Assembly: GCA_037176905.1 (NCBI GenBank)
Contig: JBBBWG010021111.1
Span: 99,492 to 163,491 of the forward strand
Source: Azolla pinnata
Taxonomy: Eukaryota; Streptophyta; Polypodiopsida; Salviniales; Salviniaceae
Direction: 5' to 3'
DNA length: 64,000 nt
Position 1 is the first letter of the stretch. Every line of letters starts with the position of its first letter. The translations under genes and the position numbers were made by a program. Shown here in pieces: positions 24,890 to 38,106 of this stretch. The notes under the pieces are model-generated. The model had not been told where the DNA came from and did no database searches. It saw nothing but the letters and a program-made list of their open reading frames with translations.

Positions 24890-25335
24890 GTCGATTTGGT
24901 GTGTGGTCCGACGAGATTAGCGATGAATCAAGCTGCGATTCAAGCTTGATTCGAGAAAGCTTGTGCATCAGTTTTGTTCGAAGCTTTTTCTGATGAATTT
25001 TTTGGTTCGGCTCGAGACAAAACTTTCCTTGCTCTGATTTGAGAAAGCTTTTTTTAAGCTGAATCTGCTTCGGTCCAAGAGATAGCAAAGTCCGAATGAG
25101 TCTATTCTAGTCCAAAGAGAAGCTACACAAATGAATCAGATGTAGTCCGAGAAAGGTTTCGAAGGAGTCGCCCTGATTCGAGAAACGTTTGAGTCCAATG
25201 ATTCGCGCTAAATCCGAGAAAGGTTTCTGTCAAACAAATCGCTCCGATTCTGGAAAGGTTTCAAATGAATCAGTTTGATTCAAGCGAGCTTTTGCAGATG
25301 ATTTGTCCCGAATCTGGGATGAGCGGTCTAGATGA
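24890..25335. repeat. Degenerate repeat with GATTCGAGAAAG motif
   Basis: Many short copies of a GATTCGAGAAAGCTTT-like unit, alternating with GAATCAG/GATGAAT, spaced about 40-60 bases apart. Confidence 0.7.
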
Positions 25336-25484
25336 ATTGCTTGGCTTGTCTTTTGTTTATATAAGAAAAAATTAATTAAGGTTTTTTAGTTGGGAAGTTT
25401 ACTGAAAAAGCCTAACAAAATTATAAATTACAGTTCAACGACTACTCAAACTAAAAAATTACAAATTAGCGCCTGGCCCCAGAT

Positions 25485-25835
25485 GTTAAGGGCCAACTCA
25501 ATCAATTGATTAACACTCGATAAATCAATTGTGAGCTCAATTAACATGAAATTAATCAATTGATTAACGCATCAATCAGTTAGTTAGATTCATAAATTAC
25601 TAACTTTTGTTAATAGAATATAGCAAGGGACAAAAGTATAAACTACATTTAAACGTCGGCCAAAACTAGAAATCACAAATTAACGTCTAGTTTGAAAAAT
25701 CAACACTCGATTGATTGATTAACACCATATCAATCAATTGCGAGCTCAACTGATATCAAATTTAACTGATCGATTAACGCTCAATTACTTGATTGACATT
25801 AAATTAACGTGTGAATAAACTAATTAGATTAAAAG
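25485..25835. repeat. AT-rich degenerate repeat (ATCAATTGATTAAC)
   Basis: Repeated ATCAATTGATTAAC, GAGCTCAATTAAC and AACTAATTAG(A) blocks in an AT-rich stretch upstream of TERT. The run ACTTAATTACTT follows, repeated at 26028-26068 just before the TERT start. Confidence 0.7.
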
Positions 25836-26069
25836 ATTGCCGACTCAGCCGATCGAACTGAGTAAGGGAGTCGATCAAGATGAATTAGTGGGAAGGGATT
25901 AGGAATAAAAATCAATACTAGCGGGATTAATTGGGCGTTAAACATTCAGTTTAAAATTTGGCAAGGCGTTTATTAAAAATTTCCCCGGATAAAAAATGGA
26001 TTTAAAAAAATAGGAGAATGATTAGTGACTTAATTACTTACTTAATTACTTACTTAATTACTTAATTAG

Positions 26070-26147
26070 CGATGGCGATGGCGATGGCGATGGCGACGGA
26101 GATGGAGGTGGAGAAGGAGATGGCGATGGCGATGGCGATGGCGATGG
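26070..26147 (+). repeat. (GCGATG)n hexanucleotide repeat at the TERT start
   Basis: Two runs of GCGATG hexamers, read as Met-Ala repeats, form the first residues of the TERT frame. Which ATG is used cannot be decided from sequence. Confidence 0.85.
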
Positions 26148-29100
26148 TGAAGCAGACGAAGAAGAGGAAGCGGATGGCTCCGAAGAACAAGAAGAAGAAG
26201 AAAAGGATGAAGAAGCAGGCGAGGAAGCAGCTCTGCATCCTCTCTTCTCTCTACCCTCCCCATCGCATTCTCACCCTCAAGGACCTCCTCGCCGCTCTCC
26301 TTCTTCCCGGCTTCCCGTCGCCCGAGTCGACGCAAGCGTGGCTTCTCCGCAAGGATGACTCTCCGGAATATGCCTCCCTGCTCCACCACGGCTATGGAAT
26401 TCTTTCCGACTCTGCTCCTGCCATCGGTCTGCCTTCCTTGGAGCAGAAATGGACTCATCAAGAGGTATTCATCTCCACATTCAGCTAGCGCGCATTCTTC
26501 TCGAAGGAAGGGAAGTAAAAGGCACATGTCGTTCCTATTGCTACATTGCTCGTTTCCTTTTGCCCTTCTTCTTTCTGTGAACTAAACCGAATGAATCAAC
26601 AGTATCACGGTCATTTCACTGACCACGTTATCCCCATTCCTATCATGATTTGGTCGTCCATTCACATCACGAGTGCTTTGTAAACTCGGGAGTATATTAC
26701 GGTTAGGAGTAAAGGTTGAGAACGCACTAAAATCTGCATTTTGGAAGTCAAAGTTTTTTATTTACGATTAGAGAAACCCAAATCAAGTTTAAGGTGCGAG
26801 TGAAGCGTTTAAATAGTACAGCTTTAGCATAAATCTTTCAAGTTGTCTCATTCTGCCTGCTCCATTTCTAGGAGAAGGGTCCTTAGTTGTAGATTGTCAA
26901 CTTTTAATAGATTAATCATACCAACAATGTTGGACTACTTGGCATTCGCATATTCTTTCCTTATCATTTGTTGCTGCTCTTGACTGGGTAGTACCTTTAT
27001 CTCACGACTGCAGGTTATAGAAAGAGCGATACAAATACAATTTCGTCAAGGGAATAATACCTCTAATGTATTATGTTTCGGGTTTCAGCAGGTGATCACA
27101 GTTTTTATTTCGTAAGCCTAAATCATGTTTTGTTGTTCTACTTTCTTTCACGTTAAAATCACTTGCAGCCTCGGCCAAGGTCAATTATGGAGATGGAGAG
27201 GGTCAGACCCACTGGCCTTGCTTGTATTTCATATAGTGCTGCAATTGCAATCCTGAACTCGGAAGTATGGAGCAAAGTTCATTCTAGGGTAAAATTTTAC
27301 AGCTATATTCTGGTTATACAGCTATATTCTGCTATATTCTGGTTATGCTCTTTCCTTTCTTAGTTGACACAGATTCTAATATTCAGTGATTATATAGATT
27401 ATTTCAACGGTGCTATAGCAGCCTCACCATACAATTAACTGGAGGAACACTACTAGTTTTTTATCTTTATTTCATTTCTTTGCTAGGACACAAAACACGT
27501 CTTGTACCAAATGTGAACTATTTGGAAGCATTAGAGGTTTGGAAGGGTTTTGGACATCGCGAAGGAGGTCTTTATATCCTTTTTTGTATAATGATGCAGG
27601 TTGGTGACTCCATCATGCTTTATCTTCTAATGCATGCAGACTTGTTTCATCCTCTTCCTCGGAGATGTTTTGCACAAGTTGCAGGCACTTCAGTACTCTT
27701 GGCTAATGAACATTTTATTGAATCGTTCAATTCGAATGTGAAGGGGAGTTTGAGAAGAAAGAAATGGATTGATACTCAACAAAATAAAATAGGTGAAGTG
27801 GAAACATTGTTTTGGTATAAAGATTATTTACAGAGATAGACCTAGCCACTTGTTTGATGCTAAAACACATGGAGCATAGTAGATATATGATAAGTTTGAT
27901 ATCAAGTATGAATTTCATGAATATAAATTACAGCTGCTTAATAAAATAGGTACAAATTGTATGATGAACATTGTCAAGATGTGGTTGGTGTTTGGTAATG
28001 ATATGTATGGACTGCAATTCAGACCCAGTGATGCACATTTGATATCATATGATTTTAAGTGAAGTGTTCTTGCACTCATTGCCTTGGGATAAACTTACAC
28101 AAGCGGGAAACAATGTGATTCCTAAGTTTACCAACATTAGTGCTACAAATAGTGCAGATCTCATTATTAATTTAGGAGAAGCTTTGTAACATAAATTTTC
28201 CATGAATTTGCTTATTGAGTTGTATGATTCAGTTAGTATAGCTCGGTCTGGTTTGATTGTCTTATTTATATTTATTCGCCTTGTATTGTTGGTAGTCCCA
28301 CAGCAGATGTCAGTCAATCTAAGATATCTCCAGAAAAGGATTATGGAGGTAACACGAAAATCTGAGATGCATTTATTTCCTTATAAGCTGTCTTCCCACT
28401 ACTCTTCAGAAATATTCACCTTCCATAATATTATTGGAATATTAGATTCCTTTTGGCACTACAATTTTCTTTGCAGAACAGACTTCCTGTTGATTTTTCT
28501 TGTATTAGTTAACAAGCTTTTAGATTATAGTATCAGTAATCGAATATTATAATTTTACCTTTGCAATCCATCCGTACATTTTATATTTTTTCAGAAATAT
28601 TGCTTATTTTGTATGGGAAGAAAACTCCTTGCTGGTAGTTTTAACACAGCTCTTGAATGTTTACATGTCATGTGCTCAGATATCTCAATTGTGCAAAATA
28701 TATCGCAACAAAAGCTTCAGGATGTCGAATTACCTTCATGTTCCTGTACCAATGTTCAGATGAACATGAAAAATGAACAAACTGGTGCTAAAAGATCTGC
28801 AGGCATAACAATTTCTGAATCTTCAAAAAATCTTGTGGGGCCCTGTAGCTGGCAGCATATCCATGATGCTGTTCTGGCAAGCTCAGCAATTGTAAACCGA
28901 GCTGTTAAAGAATGTTCAAATGAGACAATGACTTCTAAATCATCCAAAAAGCGTTCAAGACCTTCTAGCTGGCAGCGCCGCAAAATGAGGAGAAATGCCA
29001 ATCAAGATGTTATCATAGCTAGTTCAGGAATGGACACTGTAGAATGTGCAAATGACATTAATGAAGCAGGCACATCTAGCAACTGCTCCAATGCTGCTAT

Positions 29101-32100
29101 GTCAATTCCTTTATGTAAGGGACATAGTGCAAAAACATGCTCTTTCTCAAATACCATCAAAGGAAAAGTTTTAGAGACTGTAGTACCTGTGGTGGCCAGA
29201 GCTGCAAAATTTCCAAGACGTGACCATGTTTTGAGTAGAATTAAGACATGTTTCAATTCAAGCCTCATTTCATCCAATGGTATGAATCTGTCAGTGCATG
29301 AGGAACCCTTACCAAACAGTGCGAATCAGGATCGAACCAGAAAAGACAATGAAGGGATTGTGGCTGAAAGACAGAATCCCCTATTGTCAAAGACAACTCC
29401 AAAAGCTCTGCCAGTGCCTAAACCCCAGGTTTGTTGTTTCTGAATCTGCACAAAAATATTACTCTGTAAAACTCTGATCATGGTTATCGCTCCTGTTTCT
29501 ATGGTCATGTTTTGCCTTGCCTGCATTTGTATTCAGCTTACATTATGCAGGTGTGCCGACTAATAGAATTCGTGATTAGAATCAGGATATCTAATTTGAT
29601 ATATCTACTTATATTTCTAAATTTGCGCGTCTACTCTTTTAAAATGCATATAATAGATACGATCTGTAATAGCCACGATACTGCAATCATGTATAAATTT
29701 GAGTGCCCCTGGAAAAGGATGCCTAAAGTTATCTGGAATGAAAAAATTAACCTAAACCTGTGATGCATTGAGTAAGATTCATGCAGATAACCATCTAACT
29801 GAAGTCCGTTATGCTATTTGGCATTTGAGCTAACTATGTAATCTCACCACATCGAAAAGGCCATTTGTTTCTTTCAGGAAAATATCATTGAAACACTGTA
29901 GACTTTGTAAGAATAGATAGGAATCTTGAAATATAATTATGCTTATATAGAAGATTAGCAACAGGGGTCAGGAATGGGAGGAAAGGTGATTGATCGTGCA
30001 AGAATGTTTTATAAAGCCAAATTTCCACGCCATGCAGGACTGCCAAAGAACCGTATCCTGTCCATTCTATTCATTGTTTCTTGTTAGTTAATAGCATTTT
30101 TCTGATCAAAGCTTAGCATTCTGTCTTATCTTATGCATGGCAATATAAATCAAGGGACCGTTTCAACTAGTGAACCATCATCTATCTCAAACAATAGACC
30201 TATTTCTTTATTCTTTTTATATTCTATGATGAAGTGTATATTCTTCTAACATCTCTACACCCGTAAATTTGTATGTACACTAGGAGGTTAGAGAACTTGT
30301 TATCCGAATAATGAATTTCCTTTTGTTGCAACAGGCAGATACTTTTGTAATATCGTGGATCCTTAACCAGAGGTGTAGATATATTATGCAAGCTGAAATG
30401 CACATATAATGATGCAAGAGTCCTATTTAAGGACATCTTTGGACTGCAAAGTGCATGCAGTCTAAATGATTTTGGAAATTGTGGTTGTGTGTCTTCTAAG
30501 AAGTAAGTCTGTTAAAAAGTAAGCTCATTATCTGTTATGTTGTATGATAGCCACAATATTCAAAATTTCCTCCAGCTGTCGGATTGTAGTGGAATGCTTG
30601 AATCTTATTTGCGTTCTGCTATTGGTACTTGAATCTTTACTAATATGTGGATATTTTGGATTCAGTGGAAACTTAAAACATTCTTATTTCTGCTTTTCTT
30701 GTTGGGTGATTGCTGCTTGTATATAAAATGCTTTTTATAGAGTTTTTGTCTTTCATTCAAATGTAACCTAAAAATTTATCATGCTTTTGTGCAACTTGAT
30801 TTTACGACTGACCTGTGAAAGTATAATTTTTTCTTGCCATGTCTAGCTACCAAGACTCGATGTGCCGCTTACTTAAGAAGCTGATCTCAAACGCCAAACG
30901 TTGTCAATATGCTTGTCTTCTTGAGCGACATTGCCCTGCAATACATGTCAAAGCATCTCATTTGCCCAAGAAACGCAAGGTGCATAAGTCTTGTTGTTTT
31001 CCTCTGTATATGGTTGCACTTAATGGGTTCATGTTATGGTTTTAATCACACAGTGGATGTACTGTAGATGACCACTTTGAATCATTCAGAATGTTCAGCC
31101 ACTCAAAACATTAAGTCGTGCAATACTTCAATCTGTGGTGAGGTTTTCTGGGAAAACAGAAATTGTGCAACTTTCTCTATTCCAAATCTTCCAGCATGTT
31201 GACATTTTATATGTGTATCAGGGAATGCCAATGAGAAGACCGTTTCATCTGAAACAAACCTCTCCGAGCTTTTTTCTAGTCACAGTCAGGTTGTGGCATT
31301 CCTATGGGCTGTTTGTAGAAGAGTTATACCTGTCGAACTTCTTGGCTCAAAAGCTAACTGGAGACAATTGCGAAAAAACATCTATGATTTTGTCCATCTC
31401 CGGAGATACGAATGCTGTACTCTGCAGCAATGCATGTTTAAGCTCAAACTTTCAGGTTATCTCTGGTGTCAAGGAAAGAGCTTTGCAGGTTGCAAAACCA
31501 TATTCACATCGGCTGCTGAAGGTAAAGGTACTGAAAAATAATAGGATATTCTTGTTTCACAATCTCATTTTTATCTTCCAAAGGTATTTTTTATCTTCCA
31601 AAGGGATATAGAATATCACTGATAGTGCAACATCATTAAAGCTATTGTGACTGTTTTATGCTTGCAGCATACAAGAATGTGCCAGCAGAAGGAGTGCTTA
31701 ATGATGGAAGAGCTTTGCCATCAGGAATCTGTGCATTCACTGGGTCTTTTATACACTGTAATAAGAAAAATTTCAATTCGTTAAGGTTGGGGAGGAGTAT
31801 GTTAGAAGAGTGGATAGAATGGTTGTTCTCCAGGTTACTAATCCCATTGCTCCAGGCTCATTTTTATATAACAGAAAGCGAAAAGTACAGACAAAATGTG
31901 CTCTTCTATAGAAAATGTGTATGGGCGAAGATGAAAAATGCTGCTCTCACCGAGATTCTGAAGTCTAACTTTACAAGACTGAGCACCAAATCCACTGTCA
32001 AATTGCTGAAGGATAGAACTCTAGGGTACTCAAGAGCTCGTCTACTTCCAAAGAAGTCAGGAATGCGACTGATTGCAAACTTGGGTAGTTATTCTGTGTT

Positions 32101-34685
32101 GCCAGCCCCATCTTCACACGATAAGGAGATGAGAAGAACTTCAAGGAAAAGCCAGCTATTAAATGAGAATGAAAAGCTTGGAAAAAATTCAATGATGGCT
32201 GTGGATAAAAAATTGGCAACAGTTCAGGATGGTGCAAAGCTTAACACATTCCACTCCAAACTAGTTTTCAAGCCCATCAATATTGTTTTACGGGATATTC
32301 ATTATTGCCTCAAGTTTGAGCAAGAAATTCATAGTGAAAAGCTTGGGTATTCTGTTTTTGATTATAATGACATCTACCTCAAGCTTGTACCATTCGTTGT
32401 AGGCTTTAAAGAAAGCCCAAAAGGCGCCTCTCAATTATATCTAGTTGTATGCGACATCCTTAAAGCATATGACACAATCAAGCAGGACAAACTGATTGAT
32501 ATCCTGGGGGATTTCATTCAAGAACCAGAATATAGTGTGAGACGCTATAGCTATGTATCACAAAGCTCAAAACTTCTGGCCCCACCATCAATTAAGCCCA
32601 TAAAGGTTCAGCGTGAGAGATCTGCAATGCCGACAGTAAAAAGCATAGATTTCCTGGAAGATTTCATACAAAAGGCTGGAAAGCATGTTAATGCTGTTTG
32701 TGTTGATCAGGTAGGTAGCGATACTTACTTATCCTGAGTTCTAAATTTCTTCTTGACTTAGGGGTTTAGCTAAGGTTTCATATTTTCTGTTTCAGGCCCA
32801 CAGTACTAACCTGAAAGAAAACTACGTCAAACACATACTTCAAGAGCATATATTGAGGAATGTGGTGCAGATAGGAGACCACTTCTATCTCCAAGTAGTA
32901 GGGATTCCACAAGGAAGCATACTCTCTTCCTTGTTTTGCTCGTTATACTTTGGACATCTAGAAAGGTATAGGTTAACATTACCTTTACAACTGAATCAAA
33001 ACAGATCACTCCCACCAAGTCACAAAAGAGAATGTTCTGCCATCAAAACCACCAAGTCTACCAAACAACTCACTGGAAGTAATGTTCTCCCAAGATCTTG
33101 TATTGGAGCAGAGGGACCACAAAATGTTCTTCTGAGATTGGTTGATGATTTCTTGTTTATCTCTGATTCTCAAGAGAATGCAATAGACTTTGCCATAAAA
33201 ATGCACAAGGGATTTCTTGAGTATAATTGTGTGGCAAATAGGCGTAAAACAGCATTAAGCTTTGATGGAAATATTGGAGGATCCCAGTTGAAAATGAATG
33301 TTTATAGAACAGAAGATGGGGCTTGCTATATGCGGTGGAGTGGACTCCTCATTAATTGCAACACGCTTGAGGTTCAAGCTGATTACACCAGGTCTGATGC
33401 TCCATTAGATAATTTAAGAATCTCAATTTCAGCTTATACAGTGTATGTAGCGTTCAAATAAGCGCATATGACATATCATTTGAAACTTTTTTGTTACTAT
33501 CTCCTCTGCAATTACAAGGGTAATGTTATAATGAATTTTATTTCCGAATTCAGCAAGGTCTTTGCTGTAATTTAAACTTCCATTGCGAATAATGAATTGC
33601 ATAGGTATGCGGGTGTAAAACTACAATCAACGTTGACAGTATGGAGGAAAAAAAGTCAAGGGTACCACCTCTTGATAAAGCTGTGCCAGTTTATGCGACC
33701 TAAATGCCATCCTATATTCTACGATAACAACATTAACTCACCAGCAACGGTTTTTCTCAATGCATATCAGGCATTTCTTTTGTGTGCAATGAAATTTCAT
33801 GCATACAACCGTTCACTTCCCTGCAATGGAAAGTGCAATCCTGAATTTGGGTTTAAAGCTGTCAAGAGAACTGTCAGGTAAATCTTTAGTATTGTTTACA
33901 TAATTTTCATTTTTCCTTTTCATCTTATGGATGTACTTCATGTCTTGGGTTAACAATATTAGTCCACTTCAGAAAACTGCCTCCTGCTGAATATAGGTGA
34001 ATCTCCCTCTCATGCATGCACATAGATTGATGCTGTCTAAATTTCTCTCATGTTTGTATGTCATAAAGCATATCATGCTACACTCCATCAATGGCCAAAA
34101 CCAAGAGACTAATCCATGTAGAGATAGATTTGTCGTGCATACCTTCATTACAGATAACATCCGTTAATAATGGAGCAAGATTCTATTGTTAAACATTTTA
34201 TTGCACCAAGTATCCAAAGAACCTCATTAATCCACAGTTTAACAGACCACGACTCATGCTCCAGACTCTACAACAATCTCCTACGTTTCTTGCATAGCAC
34301 AAAACAGAATAATTTCTTGTATAGAATCGTGTTGCAACCTTTTTTTTTTGTATTGTAACATGTTAACTATCTTATGGCATACTCATCTTGTGACTTTCGT
34401 ATTATTAGGTACATGTATTCTCTTTTAGAGCATCGGACGAAAAAGATTTCAAGCTCATCTCAAGTCAAGCCCATTGTCAGAGTGCACTCAGAGGAATTGG
34501 AGTGGCTTGCGTTATGTGCTTTTCATAGAGCGCTGGTGCGGAAGCAATCTCGATATAAGGATCTACTCCGCCTCATTGAAGAAAGACTTGAGGCTCGTCA
34601 ATATTCCAGGTTCCGGTCATCACCTGCGATGGTTTCTGCATTAGATGCTCGACGATCCTCGATGTTCAAATATATCATTTACTAG
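26072..34685 (+). CDS. TERT: Telomerase reverse transcriptase
   Basis: This is the catalytic subunit of telomerase, which copies telomere repeats from its RNA. Supported exons are 26072-26464, 27014-27091, 27169-27288, 27600 to about 27690-27791 (end unsure), perhaps 28294-28349, 28595-29428, 29965-30052, 30379-30502, 30847-30979, about 31236-31521, 31668-32710, 32796-33442, 33605-33877 and 34409-34685. The TEN domain shows WLLRKDDSPEYASLLHHGYG and VGDSIMLYLL. The RNA-binding part has SRPSSWQRRKMRR, KNHIL and QVVAFLWAVCRRVIP, then motif T (EEWIEWLF). Reverse-transcriptase motifs are 1/2 (RARLLPKKSGMRLI), A (LVVCDILKAYD, catalytic Asp at 32453), B (GIPQGSILSS), C (LVDD, 33141-33149) and E (WSGLLIN). 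The C-terminal extension has CHPIFYDNNINS. The estimated 1,450-1,510 aa exceeds the 1,120-1,260 usual in angiosperms. The start lies in a GCGATG repeat offering several in-frame ATGs. Confidence 0.93.
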
Positions 34686-35279
34686 CAACTCTTTGGGTCG
34701 GTACAAAATTCTTGCAGCCAGAATTTTTTATATATTTTCTTTATTGTTTGTTTGGTGTAAATATATGTATATGCACACCAGTGTGGCTCAATTTTCCAGT
34801 GGAAAAAACTTCAGTGTTAATGATTACATGTTATAGGTTGGAACAGTCATGGTATGCTCCATACTGTGATTACCTCTTATCTGTTGGCAATCACACAAAT
34901 CACTCATTAGAATGTTATTATGCAAATTTAACACAAAACCTATGTCTTTTTTTATCAGGTACTACTGAATGGAGGATTTGTGGGTGGTGTTGGGCAGCAT
35001 GTATTTTCATCGAACATAATGCTATGGTGGGATCTCAATTAAATCAATGCAGTGCTCTTGACAAAAAGCGATAATGTGTTGATATGATGTTCTTCAGTGA
35101 GGCCTTTGGTACCACTCTAAGAAAAGAATTTATGATCTTTGCTTGAATTCGTGAAATCTATCAAGTCTACACAATATGGTCTCCTCCACCACCCATCGAT
35201 CAAATTTTGCTGCAAATCAACTGCTAATGACTCCATACAGGGAATGCGTTTCCCTCCTCCAGTCTGCATCAAACCGGTT
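34686..35279. other. TERT 3' flank
   Basis: Likely TERT 3' untranslated region and AT-rich spacer. I see no further exon of the family after the stop. Confidence 0.5.
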
Positions 35280-35945
35280 CTAAAAACAGATAGGTGGAGC
35301 CCCTTAAGATGTATATGAAGAACAGAGATATGGAACACGATGCATTGTAAATACCAACTTCTAATGAAAGATCTTTGAGATGGTTTTGACATCATACATA
35401 CTTATCGTTTTAGTGTGATACCCATATGTACACAATTCTGTGGCATCTTCCTAAGAGATACACAATTGGAGATATAACCAAAAACCAGACTTGAAATATA
35501 TACATATAGAACAGAGATACGGAGACACGTGATGCATTCAACAAAAGCATGAAATCCCTGTTCCATGTAATATACTAGAGAAGAGCTTTTGAGACGGTTT
35601 TGGCATAATATTGGATGGAGATAAATTCCACCTACATTGCATTGTTTCATTTTGTGATTATTCCCATTTTATACACAATTCTATGCATAGCATCTGACAA
35701 AGAGATGCACAATCGGAGGTAACATTCCAACCGTCGTTCTTCCAGAGACACGTGATGCACTCAACATCGCGTAGGCACATGAAAATCCTGTTCCATGTAA
35801 AATACTAGAGAAGTTTGAGATTGGATATATATAATGTTCCACCTACACTGTTTTATTTTGTGACATAACCCATCATCATATATACATATATACACAATTC
35901 TATGGTATCTGACAAAAGAGAGACACAATTGGAGAGTTTTAACAT
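35280..35945. repeat. Tandem repeat, unit about 240 bp
   Basis: Three imperfect copies carry TACACAATTCTATGG, GACACGTGATGCA, CCTGTTCCATGTAA and TTTGAGACGGTTTTGGCAT blocks. They lie between the convergent TERT and oil-body-protein genes, just beyond the latter's stop. Confidence 0.75.
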
Positions 35946-36034
35946 TTCAAGCGTTGTTTTGTGGCAAAATTTAAAACCACACACTGTGATAGATTTTTTG
36001 ACTCGGGGACAAAAGCGAAGAAAACAGGCTCAGA

Positions 36035-37985
36035 TCAGACCAGACTTCTCAGCGGTGACCCTGTTCCAAGCACCATATTCACCTCCTTCAGCTGCACCAC
36101 CATGCCTTTCCCCGTCTCTCGCCAGGCATCTGCTGCCCGATGTCTTCCCTCGTGGTAGTGCGGTTGCAGGCGTTGATCTTCTTCGCGGTCGCTTGCCAGC
36201 GCATGCGTCGATATGTCATACTTCCTGTCGCGCTTCTTCACCAGTTCTTCGTCGATCTGGCCCATGGGCACTTCTTGGGGCGACATCATCAGCGCAGGGA
36301 CTCCTAATGGAAGCGTATCACCTGCACATTGCCCAACAAAATCATTCCCCCAACTCTCAAAATCCGCTAACGCAGATCACGTGCCTGATTATTTACAAGT
36401 GCACTTACAAATCTAGTTTACTTGCACGCGGGCAACAAATCTAATTTACTTGCGCGACGGAAACAAAATCTCATTACAAGCGCACTTACAAATCTAATTC
36501 TCTCTTCACTCTTGCACTTACAGATCTTGCAGTTGCAGATTATTGGAGAAAAACAATCTGTTCTACATGTAATGCTGGAAAAGGTGTTAATTCATTACCC
36601 CTAATCTTCACTCTTGCACTTACAGATCTTGCAGTTGCAGATTATTGGAGAAAAACAATCCGTTCTACATGTAATGCTGGAAAAGGTGTTAATTCCTTAC
36701 CCCTATCAAATTGCCACGTACACCAGAACTTTCCATAAGTATTCACCAATCGCTTGAGCTCTTGTTTTTGTATCAGCTCGGGCACGCCTGGATTCACCCA
36801 GAGCCCTGCTCTGATCTAAATTATTTCACATTTCCAACGATCACTACCGGTGGAACAGACAGTATTATGACAACGGACTAGCGATGGAACACCTAAGTAT
36901 TTACAATGTAACATCACCTCGTAAGAATGAGAATGCCATAGCTTCTGCTCCTCAGGTGGAAGTGCGACAAACAGACGTTCTGAAATGATGTACTCCACAC
37001 CTGCATATATTGAAAGAAACCACATCTTGGAAACACACGATATCAGAGAAAAATCACAGAATTCTGTCCTGCGCAAGAGTTCAGATGCTTGATTAACATA
37101 TGCATGCAAACAAAATGGAGCCATTACACATGGAAGAGACTACGCTAGAACCCAACATTATGCATCAGAACCCACAACATATTTGGCATGTTCCAACATC
37201 TAGGGCTAGAAAAACCAAGATTAAACATCAAAATCCACAGCCCATTTGACATGGTTACACACGAGGCCTTGGAAGGCTAGTACAAGCAAAACCATAGAAC
37301 TTTCATACCTATGAGCCGCGCATCATATTGATCAGAATCGAACACGGCACACTGCAGGAAGTCTTCGTTTAATCGTGAAGCATAGTGATGGGTCTCGATT
37401 TTGCGGCTCATGTCATGAGAAAACAAAGCCCACGTACATACATGCTGAAAATGGACCAGAAAAGAGAAAAAGAGAGGTTGAGGGAAGGAGGAGAGAATCC
37501 AACCAGATGAAGTACAGTAAAACAAGTTTCAGAAATCCCAATGGAAAGAAAGACTAGACATCAGAAGGGAACCCAGAAAACCTTTAAATAAACCCCTCGA
37601 CTAAATAAGCCCCTCGACTAGGGCAGCAGATTTTGAGTGCTCGGAATGGAGGAAATTCCAGATGATCAGCATTACTAGGTAATGGACAATACAGTCGAAC
37701 GAACAAGCAGTCAGTTGATTAGGAATGGAGGGAATTCCAGAAGATGATCAGCATTGGGACACTTCACTAGCTAATGCACAATACAGTCCAATGAACAAAC
37801 TGTTGGTTGAGATTTCGAGGAAAGGAGGGAACCTGCTGGAACTGTTTGACAGGGGTCAGCGATTGTAGCAGTTTGGCCGATTTGTCGAGAACGGCGGAAG
37901 AGAAAGAGACAGGTTCCCCGGGTACATCGTGTGGGTGTGACGGGGCCAGCTTCCCACCTCCAGGAACCTCATCACTGGACGCCAT
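36035..37985 (-). CDS. OBAP1: Oil-body-associated protein (DUF1264 family)
   Basis: This is a plant lipid-droplet-associated protein of the DUF1264/OBAP family, which in seeds is reported to help oil-body stability; its biochemistry is not defined. Five exons in minus order are 37985-37833, 37444-37309, 37000-36918, 36815-36701 and 36321-36035, giving 257 residues with consistent phases, close to the family's 240-250. Recognisable parts are SSAVLDKSAKLLQSLTPVKQ, FSHDMSRKIETHHYASRLNE, CAVFDSDQYDARLIGVEYII, ERLFVALPPEEQKLWHSH, VNPGVPELIQKQELKRLVNT, WQFDRGDTLPLGVPALMM and DRKYDIST. There is no signal peptide or membrane span. The last 50 residues are less conserved. A 102-bp tandem duplication in intron 4 includes the exon 4 donor. 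The gene converges with TERT. Confidence 0.92.
36504..36707. repeat. 102-bp tandem duplication in the OBAP intron 4
   Basis: Two almost identical copies (36504-36605 and 36606-36707) begin CTTCACTCTTGCACTTACAG and end TTACCCCT. The right copy contains the real splice donor of exon 4; the left copy contains a duplicate of it. Confidence 0.92.
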
Positions 37986-38106
37986 AGCTGTGTATGTATA
38001 TATGCAACAACAACAACAACAAACAAGCCTCTAAGAGCTTCTTTCCTGAGCTTCTTGTGTATATCTTGCAGACTGTGAGCTCCTGTGTGGATCTTTTGCT
38101 AGCAAG

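Noticed and set aside
27487-27599. Frame HKTRLVPNVNYLEALEVWKG just before TERT exon 4
   Set aside because: Direct joining of exon 3 (...VWSKVHSR) to VGDSIMLYLL at 27600 reproduces the family order, so this stretch is intron.
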